NCBI RefSeq assembly: GCF_030316135.1
Contig: NZ_CP128185.1
Coordinates: 806,001 to 870,000, forward strand
Length of the DNA: 64,000 bases
Source of the DNA: Aliiglaciecola sp. LCG003
Lineage (GTDB): Bacteria > Pseudomonadota > Gammaproteobacteria > Enterobacterales > Alteromonadaceae
Direction of reading: 5' to 3'
Below are positions 55,939-64,000 of this stretch, one piece after another. The number at the start of each line of letters is the position of its first letter. Position 1 is the first letter of the stretch. The notes below the pieces were generated by a model. That model saw nothing but the letters and a program-made list of their open reading frames with translations, was not told where the DNA came from and did not search any database. The translations under genes were made by a program, and so were the position numbers.

Positions 55939-58900
55939 ATGAATACAACACAGAATATTAGCGGTGAGTTTGTCACCCTAAATGGCGAACGATTTTACAA
56001 AATCGTTAACGTCGACCAGATGCCAGCGTTCTTCATTAGCGTTGTGTCTAACAGCGATCACTGGCTATTTGCATCATCTAATGGTGGTTTGACTGCCGGT
56101 AGAGTATCTCCAGAAACGGCATTGTTCCCTTATGTCACCGTGGATAAAATCTATGAAAGTACTCCCCACACTGGCTGTAAAACGGTATTGCATGTCAGCC
56201 GTGGCAAACAAACAGTCACCTGGGAACCTTTTAATTACCAACGTCAGCATGACTTCCAATTACTGCGTAATTTATTTAAAAATACCTTAGGTAATAAACT
56301 CTGCTTTGAAGAGATTAATCACTCATTGCAGCTTATGTTTCGCTACACCTGGACCACAAGTGAAGAGTTCGGCTTTTGTCGTCAAGCGGAATTATGTAAT
56401 TTGTCCGATCAGCACTGCGAAATTGACATACTTGATGGTTTAATCAATCTTTTGCCAGCCGGCACGCCGCGATTCACCCAAACCCAATCTAGTAACTTGG
56501 TGGATGCTTATAAGTTCAACGAATTAGATGAAGCTACTGGTTTGGCAATGTTCACCTTATACTCTGGGATCACCGACCGGGCTGAACCCGCTGAGTCATT
56601 GCATGCAACCAGTGTGTTTACCTTAGGGCTAGAGCCTGAAGCCATTTTGTTGTCTGAGCAGCAGATCGCTCAATTCATTCATCAGCAGAGTGTTAACACT
56701 GAAAGCAGTTGTCGTGGCGTTCGTGGCGCTTATTTAATTCAAACAAGATTTAAGTTGAGGCCAAAAGACCATAAACAATGGTTCATCGTGGCAGACCTTG
56801 AACAAACTCAATCTCAGGTGAGTAAACGCATTGTGCAATTGAGTCAACCGGATGTGCTGCAAAAAGCCTTATTACAATCTGTTCAGCAAGGCAGCGATGA
56901 TCTCGCGCGCATTATGGCCAGCAGTGACGGTTTTCAGTATACCAACGAAGAAAACGTGACTGTACATCATTATGCAAACACCTTGTTTAATGTGTTGCGC
57001 GGCGGCATTTTTGACCAGCAATATCAAATTACAGCCAAAGACTTATGTTCCACAGTGTCGATGTTCAATCAGCCGGTATTTGCACAAAATCGCCAGTTTT
57101 TGCAAGCCCTGCCTGCCACCATGGAGATCCAGGCGCTATTGCAGAAGGTTTCACAACATGGTGATGGGCAGCTAGAACGCTTAGTCATGGAATATCTACC
57201 CATTACCTTTGGTCGCAGACACGGTGATCCTAGTCGCCCTTGGAACCAATTCGCTATAAATTTAAAAGACAAACAAGGAAACCCATTACTATCGTATCAA
57301 GGGAACTGGCGGGATATTTTCCAGAATTGGGAAGCCCTTACCTTTAGCTATCCGGATTTTATCGAGAGCGTAATTGCTAAGTTTGTCAACGCCTCCACTA
57401 TGGATGGGTATAATCCATACCGGATCACCAAGCAAGGTATCGATTGGGAAGTAGAAGAGCCGGATGACCCCTGGAGTTATATTGGTTATTGGGGCGACCA
57501 TCAAATTATCTACTTGCTTAAGATGTTGGAATTATCTAACCAATTTCACCCGCAAAAACTATCACAGTTGCTCTCGCAGCCGCTATTTAGTTATGCAAAT
57601 GTACCCTACAAAATCAAAGATTTTGACGACATTGTACTAAATGCAAAAAGCACCGTCAGCTACGATGACGCGCTGGCAGAGGTGATTGAAAAACGTGTAT
57701 CTGCCATAGGCGCTGACGGGAAATTGGTGTTAGATGGGAGTGGGCAGGTTTATCAAGTTAATCTGCTTGAAAAACTCTTAGTACCCTTACTGAGTAAGTT
57801 GAGTAACTTGGTGGTTGATGGCGGTATTTGGCTCAACACCCAGCGCCCAGAGTGGAATGATGCAAACAACGCCTTGGTTGGCCAGGGTTTATCAATGGTA
57901 ACCCTGTATTACATGCGTCGCTATGTGACTTTTCTGCAGCATTTATTGCAAGACACCGATCAATTATTCACTTTATCAAATGAAGTCAATCAGTGGTTGG
58001 TCGATATCAGCATGATATTAGCTGACGTTGCGCAGCAGTTAGATAATGCCCCGGTAACAGATTCGAAACGCTTCGAGATACTTGAGCGTCTCGGACGGGC
58101 GGGATGTCGTTATCGTCAGGCCATTTATCAGCAGCAAGGTTTCTCGGGTCAGGTTGAGGTGTCGGTGCAGTTGGTTAATCGCTGTCTTTTGCATGCAAAT
58201 GATGTGATCAACCATTCTATCAATATTAATCGAGCTGATGATGGCCTATATCAGGCGTATAACTTGTTGCAGCTATCGCAACACTCCGCCCATGTAAGTC
58301 ATTTGTATCCGATGCTGGAAGGGCAAGTAGCAGCCTTGAGTAGCGGTGCCATTACCGGCAAAGATGCGGTAAATGTACTTGAGGCACTGTTTAACAGTGA
58401 TGTTTTCAGAGCCGATATCAATACCTTTATGTTGTATCCTGACCGCAAGCAAACCCGTTTTTTAGACAAGAACGTTATTCCAGCCGATGGATTCAACGCT
58501 ATTCCGCTGTTGCAATTGATGCTTGATCGGGATGATAACCGCATTGTCAGCCAAGATTGCACTGGTCGCTATCGATTCAATTCAGAGCTAACAAACAGTG
58601 GCGATTTAACCACTCAACTACATTGTATTGGCCCAGATTATGCGCAACTCAATGATGTTAGCCAACAAGCTATATTGGACTTATACGAACAGGTGTTTGA
58701 GCATAAATCTTTCACTGGTCGATCCGGTGGAATGTTCGGATTTGAAGGCCTAGGAAGTGTTTACTGGCACATGGTGGCCAAATTATTATTAGCGGTTAAA
58801 GAGCAATACTTCTATGCCATTGACACTAAGTTAGAGCAGCCCATCATTCAACGCTTAGGAGAGTTATATTATCAGGTTCGAGAAGGGATTGGCTTTAACA

Positions 58901-59403
58901 AAACACCGCAACAATATGGTGCCTTTCCAACTGATCCCTATTCTCATACGCCCAAGCATGCTGGTGCTCAACAACCCGGCATGACAGGACAGGTAAAAGA
59001 AGAAGTCATGAGTCGCTTTGCCGAGTTGGGTATTCATGTTGCCAATGGACAATTGCAAATCAATCCGGCCTTACTGCGTGCCCAAGAGTTTTGTCAAAGC
59101 GCCGGTGAGATGACCTATTTGGATGTCGCCGAGCAATGGCAAACAATTGAGGTGCCTAGCCAAGGCTTAGCCTTTACTTGGTGCCAAGTGCCAATTGTTT
59201 ATCAGTTGGCAGGCTCCACTCAAAGCTCAGTGAGCGTTTATCTTAATGATGGTACGATGGAAAAAATCCAAATTAATGGATCACAAACCCTAGCGCTAAA
59301 TCATCAACTCAGTGAAGATATTTTCAAACGAAATGGCAGGGTGGTGCGTATTGAATGTCAGTTGAGTGCTGCAGTTTTATATCAGGAAAAAAACGAGTCT
59401 TAA
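55939..59403 (+). CDS. Large GH94-clan-like protein, putative beta-1,3-glucan phosphorylase (GH149/GH161-like)
   Basis: 1154 residues, no signal peptide, so cytoplasmic. The N-terminal part (MPAFFISVVSNSDHWLFASSNGGLTAGRVSPETALFPY) fits the beta-sandwich that opens GH94-type phosphorylases. The centre has GIDWEVEEPDDPWSYIGYWGDHQ (about 499-521), expected around an (alpha/alpha)6 barrel active site, and the C-terminal half has SFTGRSGGMFGFEGLGSVYWHM. Length and context (GH16, GH3, sugar porters) match beta-1,3-glucan phosphorylases of GH149 (1100-1200 residues), which release glucose 1-phosphate from laminari-oligosaccharides. The assignment rests on pattern and context, so the exact family is not certain. 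The Shine-Dalgarno is weak. A strong terminator follows. Confidence 0.7.
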   Translation: MNTTQNISGEFVTLNGERFYKIVNVDQMPAFFISVVSNSDHWLFASSNGGLTAGRVSPETALFPYVTVDKIYESTPHTGCKTVLHVSRGKQTVTWEPFNYQRQHDFQLLRNLFKNTLGNKLCFEEINHSLQLMFRYTWTTSEEFGFCRQAELCNLSDQHCEIDILDGLINLLPAGTPRFTQTQSSNLVDAYKFNELDEATGLAMFTLYSGITDRAEPAESLHATSVFTLGLEPEAILLSEQQIAQFIHQQSVNTESSCRGVRGAYLIQTRFKLRPKDHKQWFIVADLEQTQSQVSKRIVQLSQPDVLQKALLQSVQQGSDDLARIMASSDGFQYTNEENVTVHHYANTLFNVLRGGIFDQQYQITAKDLCSTVSMFNQPVFAQNRQFLQALPATMEIQALLQKVSQHGDGQLERLVMEYLPITFGRRHGDPSRPWNQFAINLKDKQGNPLLSYQGNWRDIFQNWEALTFSYPDFIESVIAKFVNASTMDGYNPYRITKQGIDWEVEEPDDPWSYIGYWGDHQIIYLLKMLELSNQFHPQKLSQLLSQPLFSYANVPYKIKDFDDIVLNAKSTVSYDDALAEVIEKRVSAIGADGKLVLDGSGQVYQVNLLEKLLVPLLSKLSNLVVDGGIWLNTQRPEWNDANNALVGQGLSMVTLYYMRRYVTFLQHLLQDTDQLFTLSNEVNQWLVDISMILADVAQQLDNAPVTDSKRFEILERLGRAGCRYRQAIYQQQGFSGQVEVSVQLVNRCLLHANDVINHSININRADDGLYQAYNLLQLSQHSAHVSHLYPMLEGQVAALSSGAITGKDAVNVLEALFNSDVFRADINTFMLYPDRKQTRFLDKNVIPADGFNAIPLLQLMLDRDDNRIVSQDCTGRYRFNSELTNSGDLTTQLHCIGPDYAQLNDVSQQAILDLYEQVFEHKSFTGRSGGMFGFEGLGSVYWHMVAKLLLAVKEQYFYAIDTKLEQPIIQRLGELYYQVREGIGFNKTPQQYGAFPTDPYSHTPKHAGAQQPGMTGQVKEEVMSRFAELGIHVANGQLQINPALLRAQEFCQSAGEMTYLDVAEQWQTIEVPSQGLAFTWCQVPIVYQLAGSTQSSVSVYLNDGTMEKIQINGSQTLALNHQLSEDIFKRNGRVVRIECQLSAAVLYQEKNES

Positions 59404-59436
59404 TGAGACTCGTGTAGCTATCAGTATCTCGTTATA

Positions 59437-59466
59437 TGCTCTAGGCAATGGATGTTGCCTAGAGCA
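59437..59466. terminator. Bidirectional terminator hairpin
   Basis: Perfect 12-bp stem TGCTCTAGGCAA (59437-59448) / TTGCCTAGAGCA (59455-59466) with 6-base loop, between the convergent phosphorylase-like and sugar-porter genes. T-rich but interrupted tail (GTTTAGTTTATTTA) on the plus strand. Confidence 0.75.
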
Positions 59467-59493
59467 GTTTAGTTTATTTATCCCCAGCTCAGC

Positions 59494-61095
59494 TTATTTA
59501 GCTAGGCTGGCTTCCAATTCTTCAAGTGTTTTTCCTTTCGTCTTAGGCAAGTAGATCAAGACAATAATCAATCCAACCAGTGCAAAAATGCCATACAGGG
59601 CGAAGGTTAATGTTGCACCCAAGTTGGCCAGTTCCCACGGAAACACTAGTTGTACCGTAAAGCTGGTGGCTGAATTAATCAATCCCACAAAGGATATTGC
59701 CAGCGCTCGAATTCGGTTTGGAAAGAGTTCTGAGAACAGTACCCACATAACCGGCCCTAACGAAACTGCGAAGCAAGCGACAAAAGCTAACAATCCAATT
59801 AATACAGCGGTTTGGTTGAGCTGTATTGCCGATGCAATGAAGAAGGACTCATGATTGACCGCCAGTTGACTGCCAAGGCTAGTCACTAGAGCGTGTTTGA
59901 ACTCAAGATCATTCGAGTAACTCACCCCTATCATTGGGCCAATGCTATCCGCATTGATTTGACTGGGTAACGAAGAAAGTACTTGAGTCGTCAACTCATA
60001 AGAGGCCAGATTAAACTGATAGGCCAACATAAACATACTTAATACAATGCCGCTCACGCCCGCTAACAACAGCACTTTGCGTCCGATACGGTCGATTAGT
60101 GCTATGGCTATAACGGTGAATACTATATTGATCAGACCTACTAAAATGGCCTGCATAAAAGCAGCGTCTGTACCAAACCCACTTTGTTCGAATATCATCG
60201 GTGCATAGAAAAACACCGCGTTGATGCCGGTGATCTGCTGCAATATCGCAATCGACACTCCGACTATCATGACCAAGCGCATTGCCGGTTTGAATAATTC
60301 TTTGATAGGCAAGCGGGCCTGCTTGTCTGTTGATGTTGATGCGATAACTATCTGCTTGATGGTTTCATCAACTTGCTGTTCATGGCTAACTTTTAGCATT
60401 ATCTGTTTGGCTTGCGCCACTTTGCCTTTCAATACCAACCAACGTGGACTTTCAGGGACCCAAAATAACGCAACGAAATACAGCAGGGCAGGCAAAGCTT
60501 CTAGTCCTAGCATCCAGCGCCAATTCCAGTGTTGCAGATTGAGCTGCTGAGTCCAAGGTTGGGCTGACTCGCCAAGGGTTAAAATCATATAGTTAGTGAA
60601 AAAAGCCACTGAAATACCAATAACGATATTGAGTTGATTGAGTGACACTAAGCGCCCACGATATTTGGCTGGAGCGATTTCAGCAATATACATAGGCGCG
60701 ATGATTAGCGCCGCGCCGACACCTAAGCCGCCTAACATTCTAGCTATGACTAAAATAGTAAAGCTCGGTGCTAATGCCGACAATACAGCGGACAATAAAA
60801 ACAACAGAGCTGCAATCTTTAGTACCGTTTTGCGGCCAAATTTGTCAGAAAGAGGTCCACTCACTAACATTGCGAAAGTTGCAGTGAGAGACAAAGACGC
60901 CACCGCCCAACCGAGCTGTAATTTAGTTAAATTAAATTCACTCTCAATGAATCCAACTACCCCAGAGATAACCGAGGCATCAAAGCCCATTAATAATCCG
61001 CCTAATGCTACAATTAAAGATACATAGCAGACATAGAATATTGAGTTGGAATAAGCACTGGGCTCGTTTTGTGATGTTGCTAAGGTATCTTGCAT
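59494..61095 (-). CDS. Sugar porter MFS transporter (XylE/GLUT-like)
   Basis: 533 residues, 12 TM segments, sugar-porter signatures DKFGRKTVLK after TM2, PESPRWLVLKGK at the end of TM6, DRIGRKVLLLAG after TM8 and PKTKGKTLEELE after TM12. It probably co-transports glucose or another monosaccharide with protons across the inner membrane. A large loop of about 60 residues between TM9 and TM10 (YELTTQVLSSLPSQINADS...) makes it longer than E. coli XylE (491). Divergent from the LytS/LytTR pair. Likely captures glucose released outside the cytoplasm. Confidence 0.93.
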   Translation of the reverse strand: MQDTLATSQNEPSAYSNSIFYVCYVSLIVALGGLLMGFDASVISGVVGFIESEFNLTKLQLGWAVASLSLTATFAMLVSGPLSDKFGRKTVLKIAALLFLLSAVLSALAPSFTILVIARMLGGLGVGAALIIAPMYIAEIAPAKYRGRLVSLNQLNIVIGISVAFFTNYMILTLGESAQPWTQQLNLQHWNWRWMLGLEALPALLYFVALFWVPESPRWLVLKGKVAQAKQIMLKVSHEQQVDETIKQIVIASTSTDKQARLPIKELFKPAMRLVMIVGVSIAILQQITGINAVFFYAPMIFEQSGFGTDAAFMQAILVGLINIVFTVIAIALIDRIGRKVLLLAGVSGIVLSMFMLAYQFNLASYELTTQVLSSLPSQINADSIGPMIGVSYSNDLEFKHALVTSLGSQLAVNHESFFIASAIQLNQTAVLIGLLAFVACFAVSLGPVMWVLFSELFPNRIRALAISFVGLINSATSFTVQLVFPWELANLGATLTFALYGIFALVGLIIVLIYLPKTKGKTLEELEASLAK

Positions 61096-61263
61096 AATGG
61101 GGCGAGTTCTATACAGTGATTAGTAAGTCTTAACGCTATCTGATTTGTCTTGTAACGCATTGAATTTACGATAGAACGGTTCTCTCGTGCGGTGTAACGG
61201 ATATCACAACTGGTTAGCCGTCACGCCAAGGTGTAGACTGGCATGATAATAATAAGGAATGCC

Positions 61264-62439
61264 ATGGAACAACGAATTTCCAATGCCACCAAACGATTTA
61301 TCGAGCAGCGCCCGAACCGCAAGTTCTGGTTATGGCAGACTGGTTTTTGGTTGTTTGTAAGCATGACTAGCTTTTTCACTTTAACACTTTGGTATGGCCC
61401 TTATTCTTGGCCTCATATTTTACATATTGTGCTGCAAGCTACCTTCGGACTAGTACTGTCTTTAGTACTCTATGTCACTTTTATGGGGATGTGGGACAAG
61501 TCTATTCTGTATCGGAGTCTCGTTGGACTAGCTAGCGTGATGTTAGTGTCCTTCGTTTGGACTTTGTCACGACTACAAATCTTTCTATGGCTAACCGCAG
61601 ACCCCAACGGCTGGGAGCAATTAGGTGGCTGGCATTTCGCCAGTATTTTCATTTTTCTTTGTTGGACAGGTTTGTTTCACGGCATTCGCTATTATGATTT
61701 ACTGCAAACCGAACACATCATTATGTTGCAGGCTGAATCCGACGCCCGAGAAGAACAAATCAAACGGATGAAAGCACAAAGCGTTGCCAGAGATGCACAG
61801 CTTAAAATGCTTCGCTATCAATTGAACCCACATTTTTTGTGTAATACCTTGAATGCCATTAATTCATTGGTAGAGGCGCGTGAGTCTGATAAAGCACAAA
61901 GTATGACGGTGCAGTTAAGTAAGTTTTTGCGCCACTCTTTGGATAATAATCCGGATACCAAGATTTCCTTGGAAAACGAGGTAAAAGCGCTAAACCTGTA
62001 TCTAGAGATCGAAAAAACACGATTTGAAGATCGTCTGAAACTGGACTTTAATATTGAAACTGAAGCCAGATTGGCGCTGGTGCCCAGTTTGTTATTACAA
62101 CCCATCATTGAAAATTCGATGAAACATGCCATTGCCAAAAGCGAAACCGGCGGCACAATTAGCCTGCATGCAAAGGTCTTTGAAGGGCAATTGATATTGC
62201 AGTTAAGTGATACTGGCTCGGGCAATAAAATTGGTAAAAGTAAGGTGCAAAGTTCTAATGGCAGAGGCGTCGGCTTGCGCAATACTGACGAGCGACTTAA
62301 AGCGTTATATCAACACAATTACCACGTTGGCATAAATATATTGCCCTCTGGTGGATTGAAAACCACGATCACGTTACCCTGTGAATATCATACTGATCAG
62401 CATCCCGTAACCTTTTTGGCCACTGAGCATTTAGCATGA
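61264..62439 (+). CDS. LytS/YehU-type sensor histidine kinase
   Basis: 391 residues from the ATG at 61264 (MEQRISNATKRF), chosen over 61243 because AAGGA precedes it. Four TM helices (about 22-142), a short coiled coil, then the His_kinase domain with phospho-accepting H190 in QLNPHFLCNTLNAINSLV and an HATPase with LLLQPIIENSMKHAI and GRGVGLRNTDERL. Signals to the LytTR regulator whose start overlaps its stop by four bases (ATGA). No extracellular sensor domain is visible, so the signal may be sensed in the membrane. Divergent from the sugar porter, probably its regulator. Confidence 0.92.
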   Translation: MEQRISNATKRFIEQRPNRKFWLWQTGFWLFVSMTSFFTLTLWYGPYSWPHILHIVLQATFGLVLSLVLYVTFMGMWDKSILYRSLVGLASVMLVSFVWTLSRLQIFLWLTADPNGWEQLGGWHFASIFIFLCWTGLFHGIRYYDLLQTEHIIMLQAESDAREEQIKRMKAQSVARDAQLKMLRYQLNPHFLCNTLNAINSLVEARESDKAQSMTVQLSKFLRHSLDNNPDTKISLENEVKALNLYLEIEKTRFEDRLKLDFNIETEARLALVPSLLLQPIIENSMKHAIAKSETGGTISLHAKVFEGQLILQLSDTGSGNKIGKSKVQSSNGRGVGLRNTDERLKALYQHNYHVGINILPSGGLKTTITLPCEYHTDQHPVTFLATEHLA

Positions 62440-63257
62440 ATACTTTAACCGCTATTATTGTTGATGACGAACCCCTCGCACTAAAATTACTGCGTTCGAA
62501 GCTTGATTCTTTTGCAAACGTTAAGGTGGTGGGAGAGTGCAAAAATGGTCGTCAAGCCATCGATATGATCATGGACCTCACTCCAGATTTAGTCTTTCTA
62601 GATATTCAAATGCCAGGCCTAAATGGCTTCGATGTGGTGAAAAATTTACAAAGTGATTTACTACCCTTAATCGTATTTACCACCGCATACGAACAGTATG
62701 CGTTAGACGCCTTTGATGTCCACGCCGTTGATTACATATTGAAACCTATTGATAAAGAACGTATCGAGCGGGCTATCGAAAGAGCCTTTGAACGCATGGC
62801 TGTTAGTGACCTACCAGATAACAAACCGCGGATAATTGGTGCAATAAATGCTATTAATATGCGAGAAAGTAGCGGTGACAATCTCTCCGAAAATTTCGCC
62901 CAGTCTCAATTTGCTGCCAATAGCATTGAGCGAAAAGTTGTCATTCGCGAACGGGACGAAATTACTCTGCTAAAACAAGCTGATATCCAATGGATTGATG
63001 CGGCTGGCGATTACGTTTGTCTGCATGCCGATGGTGAAACCCATATCAAACGCAGCACCCTAAAAGAGTTATTGGAAGAGCTCGATGACACGATTTTTAA
63101 ACGGGTGCATCGCTCTACCATCGTCAATCTAAATTTTATCGAGAAAGTCATACCCCATACCAAAGGTGAGTTTTTTTTACAGCTGGGGGAGTACGACAGA
63201 ATAAAAGTTAGTCGCAATTACAAAGAGGCAATTAAGGCATATCTGACTGAGCGCTAA
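62436..63257 (+). CDS. LytTR-family response regulator
   Basis: 273 residues. The receiver domain (1-120) has acidic pair D10-D11, phosphorylation site D56 in LVFLDIQMPG and Lys in YILKPIDKERI. A linker (about 130-165) precedes the LytTR DNA-binding domain (about 165-270: KVVIRERDEITLLKQADIQWIDAAGDYV...HRSTIVNLNFIEKV). Translationally coupled to the LytS-like kinase. LytTR proteins bind pairs of short direct repeats; I could not identify such sites with confidence in the window. Confidence 0.93.
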   Translation: MNTLTAIIVDDEPLALKLLRSKLDSFANVKVVGECKNGRQAIDMIMDLTPDLVFLDIQMPGLNGFDVVKNLQSDLLPLIVFTTAYEQYALDAFDVHAVDYILKPIDKERIERAIERAFERMAVSDLPDNKPRIIGAINAINMRESSGDNLSENFAQSQFAANSIERKVVIRERDEITLLKQADIQWIDAAGDYVCLHADGETHIKRSTLKELLEELDDTIFKRVHRSTIVNLNFIEKVIPHTKGEFFLQLGEYDRIKVSRNYKEAIKAYLTER

Positions 63258-63488
63258 TGTCCAATTGAACTCGATCTAGATACCAACTGCACTTTGTAAT
63301 AGCAGCCATAGCTTTTATTTTTCTTAGATTTAATAAAGCCCGTTATAACAGCAGGACAGGGAATTCCTGTATGCAGGTGCTTATTGGTTTATTTGCTTAG
63401 ATTAGTCGCTATATGGCGTGTGCCTTTGAAATCTAGCGATTAATCACTTACCATTCCGACGTCGTATTTACTCACCTAGGACGAACCG

Positions 63489-64000
63489 ATGTTAACAAGG
63501 ATGCTATTAGCACTGAGTGTGCTTCTTCTAGTGCCTACTGCAAATTCTACAGCCTACAGTGCGCAAAGTGTTCCCACTGATTACTTCAGTCGTTTACCTG
63601 CTTATGCCAAGCCTGGTTTATCCCCTTCTGGAAACAAAGTAGCCTTTATTCGCAACTTCGAAAAAGAGCAACTTGCTGTGTTAACCACTTTAGATATGGT
63701 AACGGGTGAAACCTTATATTTGCTCAAAACAGATAATGAGAAAATTAAAATTAAATGGTTCGAGTGGGCGAATGACAAGACCTTAATCGTCAGTGCAAAA
63801 TTTGCTTCAAAAAGAAAAAGAACGGCTACAATGGAGACGCGGCTAGTTGTCATTGACGCCACTGATGAGCGTGAGGAGGCTCGCCCACTAATCGGTCGCA
63901 GAGAGCATATCTCCCAGTTTCAAGATAATGTGATTGATTTTTTACCCGATGATCCAGAGCACATACTCATCGCGCTAGATCAAGATACAGTCAATTTACC
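63489..64000 (+). CDS. S9-type prolyl-oligopeptidase-family protein, N-terminal part (cut by window end)
   Basis: Open frame from the ATG at 63489 (AGGA nine bases upstream) to the window end, 170 residues. The signal peptide is about 1-25 (MLTRMLLALSVLLLVPTANST). It continues DYFSRLPAYAKPGLSPSGNKVAFIRN and WFEWANDKTLIVSAKF, the blade pattern of the N-terminal beta-propeller in S9 dipeptidyl/acylaminoacyl peptidases. The catalytic alpha/beta-hydrolase domain would lie beyond the window. Family call is based on the propeller only. Confidence 0.75.
   Translation, partial: MLTRMLLALSVLLLVPTANSTAYSAQSVPTDYFSRLPAYAKPGLSPSGNKVAFIRNFEKEQLAVLTTLDMVTGETLYLLKTDNEKIKIKWFEWANDKTLIVSAKFASKRKRTATMETRLVVIDATDEREEARPLIGRREHISQFQDNVIDFLPDDPEHILIALDQDTVNL

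Noticed and set aside
63356-63370. ACAGG-GAATT-CCTGT inverted repeat before the S9 gene
   Set aside because: Only five-base arms; not distinguishable from chance.

Overview
The window reads as chromosomal DNA of a marine gammaproteobacterium, most likely an Alteromonadaceae member (Paraglaciecola/Glaciecola/Alteromonas-like). This is an inference from the gene content: TonB-dependent receptors (TBDRs), an algal beta-1,3-glucan (laminarin) utilisation locus without SusC/D, a GPH symporter, a TBDR/SapC/cupin/tryptophan-halogenase group, and small families typical of that order. No rRNA, tRNA, CRISPR array or prophage was recognised.

Region 1 (1-14.7 kb, all + strand) is a catabolic island: gabD (5' end outside the window), gabT, a MocR-type regulator with an extra C-terminal domain, a nitrilase-family amidase, a TBDR, a TPR-sulfotransferase, a secreted beta-lactamase-fold serine hydrolase, an MFS transporter and a second, larger serine hydrolase, closed by a clear intrinsic terminator. 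Three intergenic regions here carry the same direct-repeat pattern, a CTGGACC box followed exactly 23 bp later by CTGGNNCTAY. Two of them share a third CTGG 34 bp further on. CTGGAC-type repeats are known for MocR regulators such as TauR, so the island is probably one regulon: outer-membrane import, periplasmic cleavage, inner-membrane import, amide hydrolysis, then transamination and oxidation of a GABA-like omega-amino acid. This is the best candidate for an undescribed system.

Region 2 (14.7-38.4 kb) is a mixed housekeeping and sensory stretch. It holds a chemoreceptor, a complete IS21-family insertion sequence with TG...CA ends, a hybrid histidine kinase, a winged-helix/STAND-NTPase/TPR membrane regulator with a small partner gene, a PAS-GGDEF protein, a tiny membrane protein, an LLM oxidoreductase, YigZ, an MscS channel, a secreted hydrolase with an unknown exported partner, a PepSY membrane protein behind a textbook Fur-box promoter, a small unknown protein, a TlpA-like thioredoxin and an M28 peptidase.

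Region 3 (38.4-63.3 kb) is a laminarin-utilisation locus. Two overlapping GH3 glucosidases without signal peptides lie opposite a GPH sugar symporter. A large TBDR is associated with a flavin-dependent halogenase, SapC and a JmjC-like cupin protein. A GH16 lipoprotein carries four tandem repeats of about 175 residues. A second GH16 has a malectin-like N-terminus. A protein of 1154 residues resembles beta-1,3-glucan phosphorylases. A sugar-porter MFS and a LytS/LytTR two-component pair complete the set. The layout suggests laminarin is cut at the surface by GH16 enzymes, imported through the TBDR and symporters, and finished in the cytoplasm by GH3 hydrolysis and phosphorolysis. The window ends inside an S9-type peptidase gene.
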